A stretch of DNA of 64,000 bases from Tetrahymena thermophila SB210. Lineage: Eukaryota; Ciliophora; Oligohymenophorea; Hymenostomatida; Tetrahymenidae. Below are positions 25,538 to 38,010 of the stretch, piece after piece. The position numbers and the translations under genes were made by a program. Location: the NCBI RefSeq assembly GCF_000189635.1, contig NW_002476507.1:1-64000 (forward strand). Reading direction: 5' to 3'. A model generated the notes under the pieces. That model searched no databases and was not told the origin of the DNA. It saw only the letters and a program-made list of their open reading frames with translations. Numbering within the stretch: position 1 is the stretch's first letter; each line of letters begins with the position of its first letter.

Positions 25538-27711
25538 ATGAAAAACCCTAGTTTGTAAGGGAGCACAGCCAAACAGCATATAAGATTCCTAATCTTAATA
25601 TTAAGTTGCATGGCTATAGTAAGAATACATCAAAATATTTTAATAATATTAGAAAAAGTTGTTAACAAATCATTTTTAATGAAAAAAGTTCTCTGACTAT
25701 TATATCATTGATATTCCTGCAGTAATATAGATGCAACTTGTTGATTATTTTGCTCCAATTTATGGCAAAGAAAATACTGAAATTTTATATAGTTTTTTAT
25801 ATACTATATACTCACTTCCTAACGTTATTCTTCCTCTTTTTGGAGGAGTTCTCACTGATAAAATTGGTAAACAATTTATTTTTTATAAAAGTAAATATAA
25901 TTTAATTAATCAATCAAATCTTTAAAAATGTTTAGGCTACAGAAAAATGACAATAGTGTTTGTCTTTTTTATTACTTTAGGATAAGTCATCATATCAATG
26001 GGAATGAAATTCCGTAGTCTTGAGCTCATGATTTTTGGTCGTTTCGTATTTGGAATTGGAGGTGAATCTGTTAATATTTGTATTAATACATTGATAGTCA
26101 ATTGGTTTTAAGGAAGTGAATTATCTTTTGCCTAAGTAATTATTTTATCAAAAACAAATTTGAGTTTTATATAAATAAAGAAATGACATTTTTTTTTATA
26201 CTAATTTATAGTCAATAAATCTTAGCATGATCCGTGTAGCTAGTATTTTAAATACCTTCTTAACTCCTAGAATCGCTGAAGTAAGGACTATTGATTTCAA
26301 ACATATTTTTTTATTTCATAAAAATTAGCATATGTTAAAATGAAATTATAATTTTAATTATTATTTTTAATTAAATATTTAGTATAGATCAATGAACACT
26401 TGCTTTACATTTGGAGTGTTTGTCTGTCTATTTAGCATGTTTAGTTCTATTTTACTAGTTTATCTTGATTATAAATTAAATAACTAAGGACTAGTTGATC
26501 AAATAATGGCTTCCTAACCATAATAACAAGTTTCTAATTGGGAATACATCAAAAATATTTTCAAGAAAATACAAAAAAATACTTCTAAATTTACTTAGGT
26601 AATAACATATTTACAACTTCTTTATTTTAAAATTATTATTTGAAATAAATAGTTTTTTAAAATTTCAAATTTTATAACTTTTTATTTTATAATTAATTAA
26701 ACTTAATATTTATTATATATAAATTTTAAATTTAATAGATTTTTTGGGTGTTAACATGCTTGATGGTTTCCCTATATATTACAGTCATTTCATTTAATAC
26801 TTTCTCAAGTTCTATTTTAACTGATTTGTGGTAATGTTTTATCCTAAGAATTTAGTTTAAGTAATTATTTTGAATTAAAAGGCTGCCAAAGGAAAATTCA
26901 GTTTAGAGAAACTAAGAAATTGCTGGTGAAATGATGAGTGTACCTTATATAATGGCATGTCTTTTATTCCCAGTTTTTGGTTTAATTTGTGATAAATATG
27001 GATAAAGAGTAAGATTACTCATTTTCTCTAGCTTTTTAACTTTGATTTCATTTATACTACTTCCTTTTGTATATCCTATTACTTCATTGGCAATTTTAGG
27101 ATTCAGCTATGCTATTTTTGGGGCTGTTATTTGGCCAACTGTTTCTTATGTTGTTCCTTCAAAAAGATTGGTAAAATAAAACATTTAAAATTTATTATAA
27201 TAACATTTGATTATTATTTAGGGTATTGGCTATGGTTTGATGAGTTCTATTTAAAATTTAGGCACTGGACTTATGCCTTTAATAATTGCTTTTATCAAAG
27301 TCTAAGGTAATTCAATAACCGTTGTGATAACATTCTTGGTTATTTCTCTGGTTTCAATATATTTGTCATTTGTTCTTCAAAGAATTGACTCCTAATAAAA
27401 AAGTAATCAAATACATTTATTTACTATTTGAAATTAATTTTATTTGAAATTTAAAAATGTTAGTAAGTCTAAATGAGGCAGACTAGAACTTAATCATGCT
27501 CAATTTAGAAGAAAATAATAAAAGTAGCTACAGAAGTTCAGCTACTAGTTCATAATAAGAAAATGAATTCAAGAAAAGCAGTACAAACGATGAAGAAGAT
27601 GGATTAATTTCAAGCAACAATCATGCAGAAATATTTAGAGAAACTTAAGAAGGAATTGAAAATTAAAATGCAGAATTTTAAGATGATGAAAAATAAACTC
27701 TGTATATTTGA
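25538..27711 (+). CDS. Major facilitator superfamily transporter, MFSD1-like
   Basis: Nine exons (25538-25618, 25689-25866, 25936-26135, 26212-26280, 26383-26598, 26739-26830, 26882-27170, 27222-27402, 27464-27711) sum to 518 codons, 517 residues. The N-terminal helix leads into F-S-D-Y-Y-I-I-D-I-P-A-V-I-Q, the equivalent of the S/DYYCYDNPAALQ region of MFSD1. Y-S-L-P-N-V-I-L-P-L-F-G-G-V-L-T-D-K follows, with the MFS loop motif, and then G-R-F-V-F-G-I-G-G-E-S (about residue 121), which is characteristic of MFSD1. A second DKYGQR-type loop (C-D-K-Y-G-Q-R) marks the second six-helix half. The C-terminal 80 residues are polar and acidic. Animal MFSD1 is a lysosomal dipeptide exporter; endolysosomal location here is inferred from the family. 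It is convergent with the receptor-like gene on the minus strand. Confidence 0.88.
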
Positions 27712-28303
27712 AAATGTTTTTTTCAACAACAATTAATAAAAAAATATATACCTTACTAAAAAGTATAATTTTTATTGTTACTAGATAAAAACATTCAAAC
27801 ATATTTACATATTATAAAATTTATTTTGAATATTTATGGTATTTATTTGTTGATTTATACAAATATTTTTGTTTAATAAAATTTTTCCTAAATTGACTAA
27901 AAATATAATTAAAAAGAAAAATGTGAACTTTAATGAAAAAATAAAATTAGAAAAATATTTTACTTATTTTCTTTCCTGTTTTTTAATAAAAAGTAAATTC
28001 TCAAATAATTAATATATCAAATTCAATTTTGTAGAAATTTTTATCAATAAGGAAATGTTTTTTGTTAAATTGCTTCACTTATTTTATGTTTAAAAATAAA
28101 AAATGAATAAATATTACATTAATTATTTCTAAAATTTATTTTATGCAAGTAAACCTCAATCAATCAATAATTTAAATTAATAAAGTATTTTTAAATATAA
28201 AAAATACATTTATATAATAAAAAAGTTTTTATATAATATACATCATAAACAAACATAATTTTAGTGATATTAATAAATTCTTTAAACTTTTCAATAAAAA
28301 TTA
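27712..28303. other. Convergent intergenic region
   Basis: About 590 bp of AT-rich DNA lies between two genes that point toward each other. It should contain both 3' untranslated regions. No canonical terminator or RNA gene is visible. Confidence 0.55.
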
Positions 28304-31300
28304 TCAAAAGTTTTAATCAAAATTTACATTTTCAGGTCCAACATCTTCTTCATCATCAAAATCAATAACTTCTTCTCCATTATGGTCTAACATTGTAGGG
28401 TCAAATTTCTAACCTCTTTCTCCAAAATAAATTTCAGACATGTCTCCAGGAGATTTCATTCCTTAAGTTGGATTTACTTAAAGATTAGACGTGTGTGATA
28501 ATTCTCTCTAGATTTTCTTTTTTTTCTTTTTCAAGGCATTCTTTCTAGAGCTTTATGAGGAATTAACATTAGCTTCTATTCTTTGAAGATATATCTTTTC
28601 TAAATTCTTTAATTTGTTTACGTCAACAGCAGGAACTTTGTAAGCTATATTCTAACTTGAAGGTGAATTACCTTTAGACCTACTACTTAGATTGCCTCTA
28701 TTCATTTAAGTGTAGCTCATTCGAGGATCTTAATTGTTAAAACTTGAATTAAATTGATTTTGGTAAAAACCTTAAGGTATAGCAGTTTAAGAAGAAGTGT
28801 TATTATTAAAATCATCGAAGTTTTCTATTAAGAGTTAGTCTGTTGTATTGCCATTTGCATTAGGATTAGCTAATATAGGATTAATATTTCCATTATTATT
28901 TGAGTTGATTGTACTTAGATTATTGCTCTATCCTTAAATGTTAGGCTAAGTATTTTGCTTTATGTCTACTGAGAGAGCATTAACATTTTAAGAGCGTGAG
29001 TTATTAAGTCCAACCTGCTTTTACCTTTTCACTGGACTATTTGATTTGTTCATACCATTTTATGGATTTTAACTGTTCATAGATAAATTCGAGTTACTTG
29101 GCTGTAAAGTCTTTTACTTTTATTAATTTTGTTATAATTTGCTTGAGCCATCAATATTGTTCTAACCAAATTAATTCACCATCTTTTTATCAAATCCTTA
29201 GCTATTTCCAACTCCAGTTGTGAACTATCCTGCCTATGGTTATGATTACCTTGTATTATTTCCATCGAACCCAGTATTATTCATAAAGGCTTAACTTTGG
29301 CTGCTAGAAATATTTCTATTTAGTTAACTCAAGCTTTATTAGAGAAGTTACATTTAAAGTGCACTTTAAGGTGGTTAAACAAAATAGTCTTCTTCATATC
29401 TTTAGTTAAGTATATTGAAGTCTGTTGGACTAATTTCATTGAAATTCATTTCCGCCTCACTAGCTGTGTGCAAACTTTCATCAGAATCATAAATCTATGT
29501 TAAATCAATAAATTAGTTAACATAAATATAATTTAAACAATATCTATTACATTGTTCTTTTTTTCAGATTGTCCTTTTTTCTTTTTTGAATTTTGATTAG
29601 CTCCTTCATCATCTGAAGTACCAAACAAATTGTTCTTTTATGGACCTTTCTGATTCTTATTGTTTCCTTTTACAATATCATTAGGAGTTATCATTTTCTT
29701 ATTTTTACCCATTTCATTTTAGTTTTTATCTTTTTTAGATAAATCCTCATCCAAATCTTCGACTTCTGGCATAATTTTCTCTACCTTATTTTCATCTAAA
29801 TTTTAAGCCTATTCAATTCAAATAAATAATAAAATAATTTATCATAATTTTTAATGTAATTTTTTAAAATTCATACTTTTTTTGTCTTATCCTATTATCC
29901 TTCCTTTTGGTTGTTTTTATTTTATTCATTTTAGTCGTTAAGAGGATTATTAAAATAAAACAACATGTCATCTTCAGCCTTGTATTAATATTTATTTATT
30001 ATTTAAAATTAAAAAATCATTTTTATAAAAATAGTTCTTATTCTTTACCTTTTTGTTTTTATCATCTAAAACCTTTCCATTTTTATCTAATTTATTTCCA
30101 TTTTTATCAATTCTGTTACCATCTTTATCAATCCTATTACCGTCTTTGTCAATTCTATTACCATCTTTATCAATTCTGTTACCATCTTTGTCAATTCTAT
30201 TTCCATCTTTATCAATTCTATGTCCATCTTTATCAATCCTATTGCCGTCTTTGTCAATTCTATTGCCATCTTTGTCAATTCTATTTCCATCTTTATCTAT
30301 CCTATTGCCGTCTTTGTCAATTCTATTACCATCTTTATCAATTCTGTTACCATCTTTGTCAATTTTATTTCCATCTTTATCAATTCTGTTACCATCTTTG
30401 TCAATTCTATTTCCATCTTTATCGATTCTGTTACCATCTTTATCAATTCTATTACCATCTTTATCAATTCTATTCCCATCTTTGTCAATTCTATTACCAT
30501 TTTTATCAATCCTATTACCGTCTTTGTCAATTCTATTACCATCTTTATCAATTCTGTTACCATTTTTGTCAATTCTATTACCATCTTTATCAATCCTATT
30601 TCCATCTTTATCAATTCTATTACCATCTTTATCAATTCTATTCCCGTCTTTGTCAATTCTATTTCCATCTTTATCAATCCTATTGCCGTCTTTGTCAATT
30701 CTATTACCATCTTTATCAATTTTATTTCCATCTTTATCAATTCTATGTCCATCTTTATCAATCCTATTGCCGTCTTTGTCAATTCTATTTCCATCTTTGT
30801 CAATTCTATTTCCATCTTTGTCAATTCTATTTCCATCTTTGTCAATTCTATTTCCATCTTTATCGATTCTGTTACCATCTTTATCAATTATATTACCATC
30901 TTTATCAATTCTATTCCCATCTTTGTCAATTCTATTACCATTTTTATCAATCTTATTTCCATCTTTATCAATTCTATTCCCGTCTTTGTCAATTCTATTT
31001 CCATCTTTATCGATTCTATGTCCGTCTTTATCAATCCTATTACCATCTTTATCAATTCTATTACCGTCTTTATCAATTCTGTTACCATCTTTATCGATCC
31101 TATTACCATCTTTGTCTATTTTATTTCCATCTTTATCAATTCTATTTCCATCTTTATCAATCTTATTTCCATCTTTATCAATCTTATTTCCATCTTTATC
31201 AATCTTATTTCCATCTTTATCAATCTTATTCCCCTCTTTATCAATTATATAACCATCTTTATCAATCATATTTCCATCTTTATCAATCTTATTACCGTTT

Positions 31301-34300
31301 TTGTCAATTCTATTGCCTTCTTTATCAATTTTATTACCATCTTTGTCTATAAGATTGCCATCTTTATCTATCCTATTTCCATTTTAGTCAACTAATTACT
31401 ATTATTCATTCTTATTATTTGCACTTTAGGCAGCTGCAGCACCTACTACTGCTCCTCCAATTAAAGAAGTACCTGCAATCAAAGCTGCTTTTTCTTTCAT
31501 ATTTTCATCACCAGACTATTTAGAAAATAATCGTTAGCGTACCTCTTCTCCTTCTCCATCATTTTCATCTTCTTGCAATCCTACTCCCATACTTACATTG
31601 TTCATCATTTATCCTGAAGGATCTTAAGGATCATAGTAAACTGTGTGACTTTAATTTAACTATGAGGGGACTTAATCACTACCATTATTTTTGTTGAAGC
31701 CGTTACTGTTTTAAAATTAGTTTGAATTATTTAAATTTTTGTTTCTTTAATTTTCTAAATCTTCTTAATCATCCAGAGATATCATTTTATTTTTATCAAA
31801 GCCTTTTGAATTTGCTAAACCTGCCATATTAGAGGCCCCAACCATTTTTTTCATAGTTTGATTCTAATAATCTTCATCATAATAATCTTCATCCTCATCT
31901 TCTAATGAGTTTTCTTCTATAGGTGGGAAATCTTTAAAAAAAAATAAATCTTAAAACAGTATTTTTTAAATAAAATTTACTTTTATGGTCAAATACAGGA
32001 GCAACATGCTTTTTCTCAAATTATCTCTTTTTTCCAGGTTTAGAGGACTCTGATAACTCATCCTGAATAAGATAAGGTGCTCCATTATTAGAGTTATTTA
32101 ATACATTTCTATCTATAGCGGCATTTGTTGAAATATCATTTGGGTCCATTACTTAACTGTAAGGTTACTGTAATTGTTCTACTTTAGTCACTTTGTTATC
32201 CTTGCCAAATTCGGTAAGACTAGAATTTGACTCTGATTTTTTAAGATGTCCATAAACTGATCTTTACCTTGCCCTCTCCATGTAAGATTAGTCGAAGGGG
32301 AAGAATCGTTGAGTAAATTAGCTCATTTGTTCAAAATTCATATTGTAGTTTTCTTCAAAGAAGGTTTCATTCTTCAATGCCTCCCAAATCATGAAAATAA
32401 TCATAAAAATGGTCACAAGCAATGTATCTAGACTTAAAATATAAATCTAAGTGGAATTTTGATATTTATAGCTAAATATGGCTGCACTTAAAATAATTAA
32501 GAAGCTATTAAATATAACACTTAGCACAGAAACTTTATTGAAAGGAGATAATAAGTCAATATCTTTAAGTTTTGCCTTAATTTAAAAAGCAATTTGAATA
32601 TTTATTTTTACAAAATAAAATTTACCTTAAAAAAGTTTTAGTTAAAATACTTGCAGAAGATAATTTTTTAAATTTTGAAGGAAATGAGGCATGAAAAAAA
32701 TATTGATACATTTTTACACATCCTATTTTTATGAGATAATTCCCACTCCATAAATGAGGTATCTTTAGATATTGTTTTTCTGTATAATATGTAATAAACT
32801 AAATTAAATAGGTAAATAAGGACGAATCCTACGGCAGCAGCAATTGTAGTTATTGACATAATTCCATCATTTAAATAGCATATCGCTATCAATATTATCC
32901 AAGATATCCATTCAAAGAGAGCACAAAAACCCACAATGCAACCAGGAACAAATGTTTGAGGTTTTTCATATTTAGAGAAGTATACAGATATGCAGAATGC
33001 TATGCATGACAAAAGCATAGGGAAGGGTACTACTTTAGAGCTATTATCTGATACTGCTGCCGGCACAATTGCCTATTTACAACCACCAGCTCCGTCTGGT
33101 ACAGGAGCACTACTAGGACAAGTAGTGTAACAGACACCCTAAATTTAAACAAATAAATTATTTTTTTTAGTTTTTAAAAATTAGTAAATTTACTTAATAA
33201 ACAACTGCTGATTAAGAGCATGTAGTACACAGTGATTTATAAGAACATGCAACACAATAATTCATGCAAGGTTAGACTGTCCATGTTGCATTGTCTCCAA
33301 AGTTACCAGCAGGTATTTAAGATTATGTAATACATTTTTAGTTATACAAATATGTGTTAGGGTAACAAGAAGTACAAGTAGTGCTTATGGTATCACAAGC
33401 TTAGCAATTTGGATCACATAGACCACAAACATATACTCCGCCTTGCATAAGCCTTGAATATCCTGAAGGGCAGCTTGAAACACATGTTGTTTAATATTTA
33501 ATATATCCAACAGAGCAAGCGGTACAGTTTGTATCAGAAGTACAAGTATTGCATCCTGTGGGGCAAGGTTTACATTCTGTTCCTCCATTAGCTAGGTAAT
33601 ATCTAATTATTAAAAATAATTTTTAATATACTTCTGTAAATAAATTTTTTAAAGAGTTACGAGCTATCACATTAGGTTACACATTATGTATTTTATTTTT
33701 TATAAAAGTTGGGATCGCATGAAGTGCATACACCAGCAGAAGAACAAGTTAAACAATTTCCTACAGTTGAGCAAAGTTAACATTTATTGTTAGATCCCTC
33801 TAAAAATTAAATAAATAAAAAAAATATTTTAAAAAACATTTCAAAAATGCCCTTTTTATTGAATATCTTTTATTTTTTTATCTTATTTTATTTTATAGTA
33901 AATTTTTTAAATATTTTTTGAAAAAATGATCAATGAAAGCAAAAATATTTATATTTTATTCAATTATTGTTGTTATTTATCAGTTTTAAAAACTTTTATC
34001 TGTGTTATTCAATTAATATTTAAAAAAATATTTTTTTTTTATTACAGAAATATAGATTAGGACAATTTGCGCTGCAAGTGTTTATTGTTGGATCTAAGTA
34101 AAGATTGCCTGAGCAGGAAGTGCAAAAAGTAGATGAATTCATACAAGCTGTGCATGGCCTAATTAATTGTTAAAAATATTAAATATTTAATTTATTTTTT
34201 AAATATCGAATACGGGCTGCATGATGCGCATATACTTTATCCACTTTGAGTAGTTTAGTAAGACTATGCTGGACAGCTAGCCACACAATTTGGAACAGCA

Positions 34301-37300
34301 GGTACACTATTTAAAATTATTTCTTAAACATATACATTTTAAGATTAATAATAAATAGTATTTTGAGGATAGCAAGTTAAGCAGCTTGAAGGATTGGCAT
34401 CTTAGCAAGTTTTACAAAATGATGATACATTACATTTATTCTTGTATACGAGATTAGGAGAAGTGTATTATTTAATTGGATAAAGCGTTCCGCCAACTAT
34501 TTCATTGAGAGTTATAGTGAATGGAGTATTTGAGTTCTGAATTAATTAGTTAGGATTATTAACAGACATTGTAATCAAGGATGGGTCTTAATTTGGATAG
34601 CAAGAAGATAAAGTTAATTTAGATGTAGTATCACCCGCTGACCCTGTACAAGTAGATAAATTTACAGTTACACTAGAAGGCAGTACAAATTATACTAGAT
34701 CAGTTGCTGTTACAACTATATTACCATTTTATGGGAAAGGAGATACTGTTTAGATATTAAATTAATATTAACTTGCAATTCCTAGTTAGCTGTTTGTAAT
34801 CACCAATTATACTGTAGATAAGCTCTAAAATTATGTATTTTAAATAGTCTAAGATGATTCATTTCCAACCTAATTTTATGAGTACCCAAGATCTCCTGTT
34901 ATTTGGTATGGAGATGTACTCAAATAATTTAAAACATTTTAAATATTAAATTGATAGTTTGTAGATGGCTATATATCGGTATTGAAAGTAACTGTCTATT
35001 ATATTTATAAAAATATTTTGTTAATTTATTTTTGAAATCATTCTATTTAGAGATACCAACTAATTAGTTGAAGGTGTATTAATAGTGCAGCTTAGAGTAA
35101 GCCCTGGTGTGATAGGTGAGCAAGTTGTTTATGCAGTTATTAGAAAATTATGAGTATTAGTTGGTGCTGTAAAAGTTAAAATCATTATAGACGGTTTGGC
35201 AAGTAGTACAGTAGGATTGAAAGATACTGTAAACACAGCTGTTGCTAAATTTTAAGGACTACTTGAAATTACCCCAAAAGATGAAAAACCTACTAATTTA
35301 ATATTATCTGTACTACCATAGTTAATAGTGCTTTATAAAAAAGTTTTATCTGGTGTAACATCATATGCAACAATCTAAATGTAATATATTAATTATTAAA
35401 GAATATTATCATAAAAATGAAATAATAATGATACTTAAAATTAGTAGTCTAAATTTGAAACTGGTGGATTTCTTATAGTAAACTGCACATTAATTGGAGT
35501 ATTAGCAGTAATTTATTGAGTAAATGTCAATGTTAATGGAAATTAATTATTTGATGAAGTAGTGATACCAGTTGAAGGACTAGTAACAGATATATTATTT
35601 ATTTCTAAAACATAATTTGGAAAATTAACAATAATTTAGTTAGTGGTTAGCAAATCAACTGGTGAGATAAGTGTAAGTTTGTAAGGAGAAAGCGTGTAAA
35701 CATTCTTTACTCCTGGAGCATTATTTACTAGCTAGGCTGTAGTAAAAGGAGCAGGTAGAGTGGTAAACCCAAAAGTATTTGAATTATCATTAGACTCAGA
35801 AAGACCACCATTTCTCAAGAATGTTTAAACTGAAAACTTTGAAAATTATATTATTGTTGGGTTTTTCACTTGATTTATAGTAAAAACAAATCCAATAGCC
35901 TTTTAAGTTCCAGAATATGTATATGACAAGGTAACAACAGTAGGTGTACCAGCTTTTGTGCATGTAGTGGGATTAGAAAGCAGTGAATTATCAGTAAGAA
36001 TAAATTTTAAAGTACAAGAAAAGGCTATTAAATTAAAAATTAAATTATGTTTACTAATTAAAAAAAAATTATTAATATACTTCCACCAGCATTTATTGAT
36101 AAAGATGAGGGAAGAGTAAGTTAAATTTTTCCGGATGTAGAAAGAAATGAAAATTAGCTTTTAATTGTAAATTCGTGAGTTGCTGAAGTTGCACCTACCT
36201 GTAAGTCATTTTAATTAGAAGTTGTTACTTAAGCAGCTTTAAGAGTATTTTAATTTATTTATATTTTAGTGTTACTGCATTAAGTATTCAAGATTTTGTC
36301 AGACTAAAAATTGATATAAAAAATATTTTAATTTGAGCTTTAAAAATTAAAAATAAATAAATTACAACGAGATCCCTTTTATACTAACTATAGCCTGCTA
36401 ATGGTAAAAAGGGTTAAACAAAGAATTATGCAGATATGTTAAGTCCATCTATATCATAAGGAAGTTAAAATGATGGTATAATAATAGATAACCATTGTAT
36501 GTATATGCCAGCCATGCAAATAAATGGATAGGATTAATAATTTACATTACCATTTAAATATTGATTAAAAAATATCACTTAATTGTTGGTACTAACAGAA
36601 TTCGATGGTACCCCAGCATCTGCTTGTGACCCAGCATTTTAAATTTGCATCGTAATACCAGTTATAGCTTGCTAATTGGGTGGAAGATTAGATAAAGTAA
36701 ATTACACAGAGGAGTATATATCTTAAAAAAAAATAGGATACATCAATATTTTTACAAATACAGTCTAACCTGACATGCATGCTTAATTAGTATAGCTTCC
36801 ATTACTTGTAGGAGAGCATAGTATTTATACATTTCCGTTTTAATTACAATCTGGAAATGTCTTAGATGATGCTTACACGTTAGTATTTGAAAATTATGTT
36901 TAAAAGGCAGTATACACAGTTGAACTAGGACTCTACTAATAATTAAAAGCTGCTATAATTATCAATTAGGTTCCTTCTAATACTATATTAGCGGATGTAA
37001 ATGGATTTGTCATTTAAAAAGTTAAATCAACTATTTAACCATTTAGATTTATTTATGTGAAACTTAATGCAACTTTGTACAAACCATTTGGATTATCAGT
37101 AGTAACAGTTGCTGATAATGAACTTAGTAATGTAGATTTGAAGCTTGCTTATTATGGTACTGATGTTTGCTAGCAGCCACTATCAGGTAAAAGAGTATCA
37201 GGATACCAATACATTGGAAGAGTTAAAGCAATTTAATTTATTGCTGTAGTGAGAGTCGGAGTTGTCACTTTTAAACTGTATTCACCTATATCAGATATAA

Positions 37301-38010
37301 TTTTCGATGGAGTAGTTGATGAGAAACCAAACTATATATTTGCATCTTTTAATAAAATAAAAAATTATTTTTAAGTGTTAAGCCTTGAAGCTTCATTCAA
37401 AAAAGAAGAATTTTTATGTTGTGTTGTTATTTATATTAATTAAATTATATAAAAAGAGTTTGCATATAATAATATTTAATTTATTTTTACCTAAAATATT
37501 ATCTGGTTATACTTATAATGGTGTAGAAAGGCCAATAGAATTAGTTGTGCCATATTATACAGAGTCATAAAACGTTTAAATATTTATTGTTCCTCCATAT
37601 TAAAAGGTACTTACTATTTGTATAGTTAACCAATTTGGAGGTACATTTTATCCACTACATGGCATTTAAGAATTAGTATCTAATATTGTGAAAGGATTTG
37701 GAATTGAAATTTTTTTTTGGGTGGAATCAAATACAGCATTTATTGAAGTGGTTTTGTCAAGTTTACAAAATTAATCGTTATTTACAGCTTAGTATGAAAT
37801 TTTTGTGATACTACTAAAATTTATACCCAACAAATCACTTAGTTGTAGTGTTAAGAATTTAGCATTTTATGGAGGATTAAATGTCACAAATGTAATTTTT
37901 AAACTAAATCCTGAAGCTCCTGGATTTCTTTAAATTGGCTAACACTAAAATAATCTTATCATTAAAAGGATGACTTGTAATAATAAGATTTTATTCTTTA
38001 TCAAGTTCAT
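28304..38010 (-). CDS. Giant receptor-like membrane protein: signal peptide, beta-rich ectodomain, Cys-rich repeats, about five TM helices, heptad-repeat tail
   Basis: Fifteen exons from 38010 down to TGA 28304-28306 sum to 2872 codons (2871 residues). Introns lie at 37346-37490, 36304-36365, 36025-36080, 35375-35434, 34996-35056, 34159-34213, 33800-34045, 33603-33660, 33139-33193, 32576-32625, 31932-31980, 29979-30048, 29809-29876 and 29495-29550. A signal peptide (about 1-23) precedes a Thr/Ser/Asn-rich, probably beta-sandwich ectodomain to about 1060. Furin/growth-factor-receptor-type Cys-rich repeats follow (about 1060-1385; C-N-T-C-T-S-D-T-N-C-T-A-C). About five hydrophobic helices lie at 1390-1580, then a long tail with an acidic patch, a Gly-zipper-like segment (A-G-T-S-L-I-G-G-A-V-V-G) and about 63 heptads at 1908-2349. 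The last 500 residues are Gln/Asn-rich and end in an acidic patch. A surface receptor or adhesin is likely; the ligand is unknown. The C-terminus is cytoplasmic if the helix count is odd. Confidence 0.85.
30070..31390 (-). repeat. 21-bp tandem repeat encoding about 63 DKDGN(R/K)I heptads
   Basis: Every 21 bp the minus strand encodes seven residues with the consensus D-K-D-G-N-R-I, inside exon 12 of the receptor-like gene. Position 6 alternates Arg or Lys, Asn is sometimes His or Tyr, and the second Asp is sometimes Asn or Glu. Third codon positions vary (GAC/GAT, GGA/GGC/GGG) while the peptide stays constant. The unit contains an Asp-x-Asp-Gly-Asn core like part of an EF-hand or thrombospondin type-3 calcium loop, but there is no EF-hand helix and no 12-residue loop. 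Because 21 is a multiple of three, other frames on both strands also stay open here; those ORFs are shadows. Confidence 0.95.
30421..30951 (-). repeat. Higher-order duplication inside the heptad array, period 441 bp
   Basis: A block of about 85 bp starting at 30421 (atcgattctg...) recurs almost base for base from 30862. The displacement is 441 bp, exactly 21 repeat units, and the shared block includes the same synonymous variants and the same Asp-to-Asn change. This indicates segmental duplication or unequal exchange within the array rather than independent drift of single units. Confidence 0.75.

Noticed and set aside
30087-31109. Additional minus-strand ORFs rich in Ile/Lys/Met/Thr
   Set aside because: Out-of-frame shadows of the heptad array.
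30070-31390. CRISPR-like array
   Set aside because: Units are contiguous with no spacers and are coding; this is a eukaryotic genome.
29907-31395. Plus-strand ORFs of 391-481 codons (Leu/Ser/Phe/Tyr-rich) over the repeat region
   Set aside because: The 21-bp period keeps several frames open on both strands. Only the minus-strand frame joins by in-phase splices to the rest of the receptor-like gene.
33385-33588. Minus-strand 67-codon ORF
   Set aside because: It is out of frame with the Cys-rich exon; the correct frame has regularly spaced C-x-x-C motifs.
37385-37570. Plus-strand 61-codon ORF
   Set aside because: It overlaps an intron and exon of the minus-strand receptor-like gene and has no independent support.
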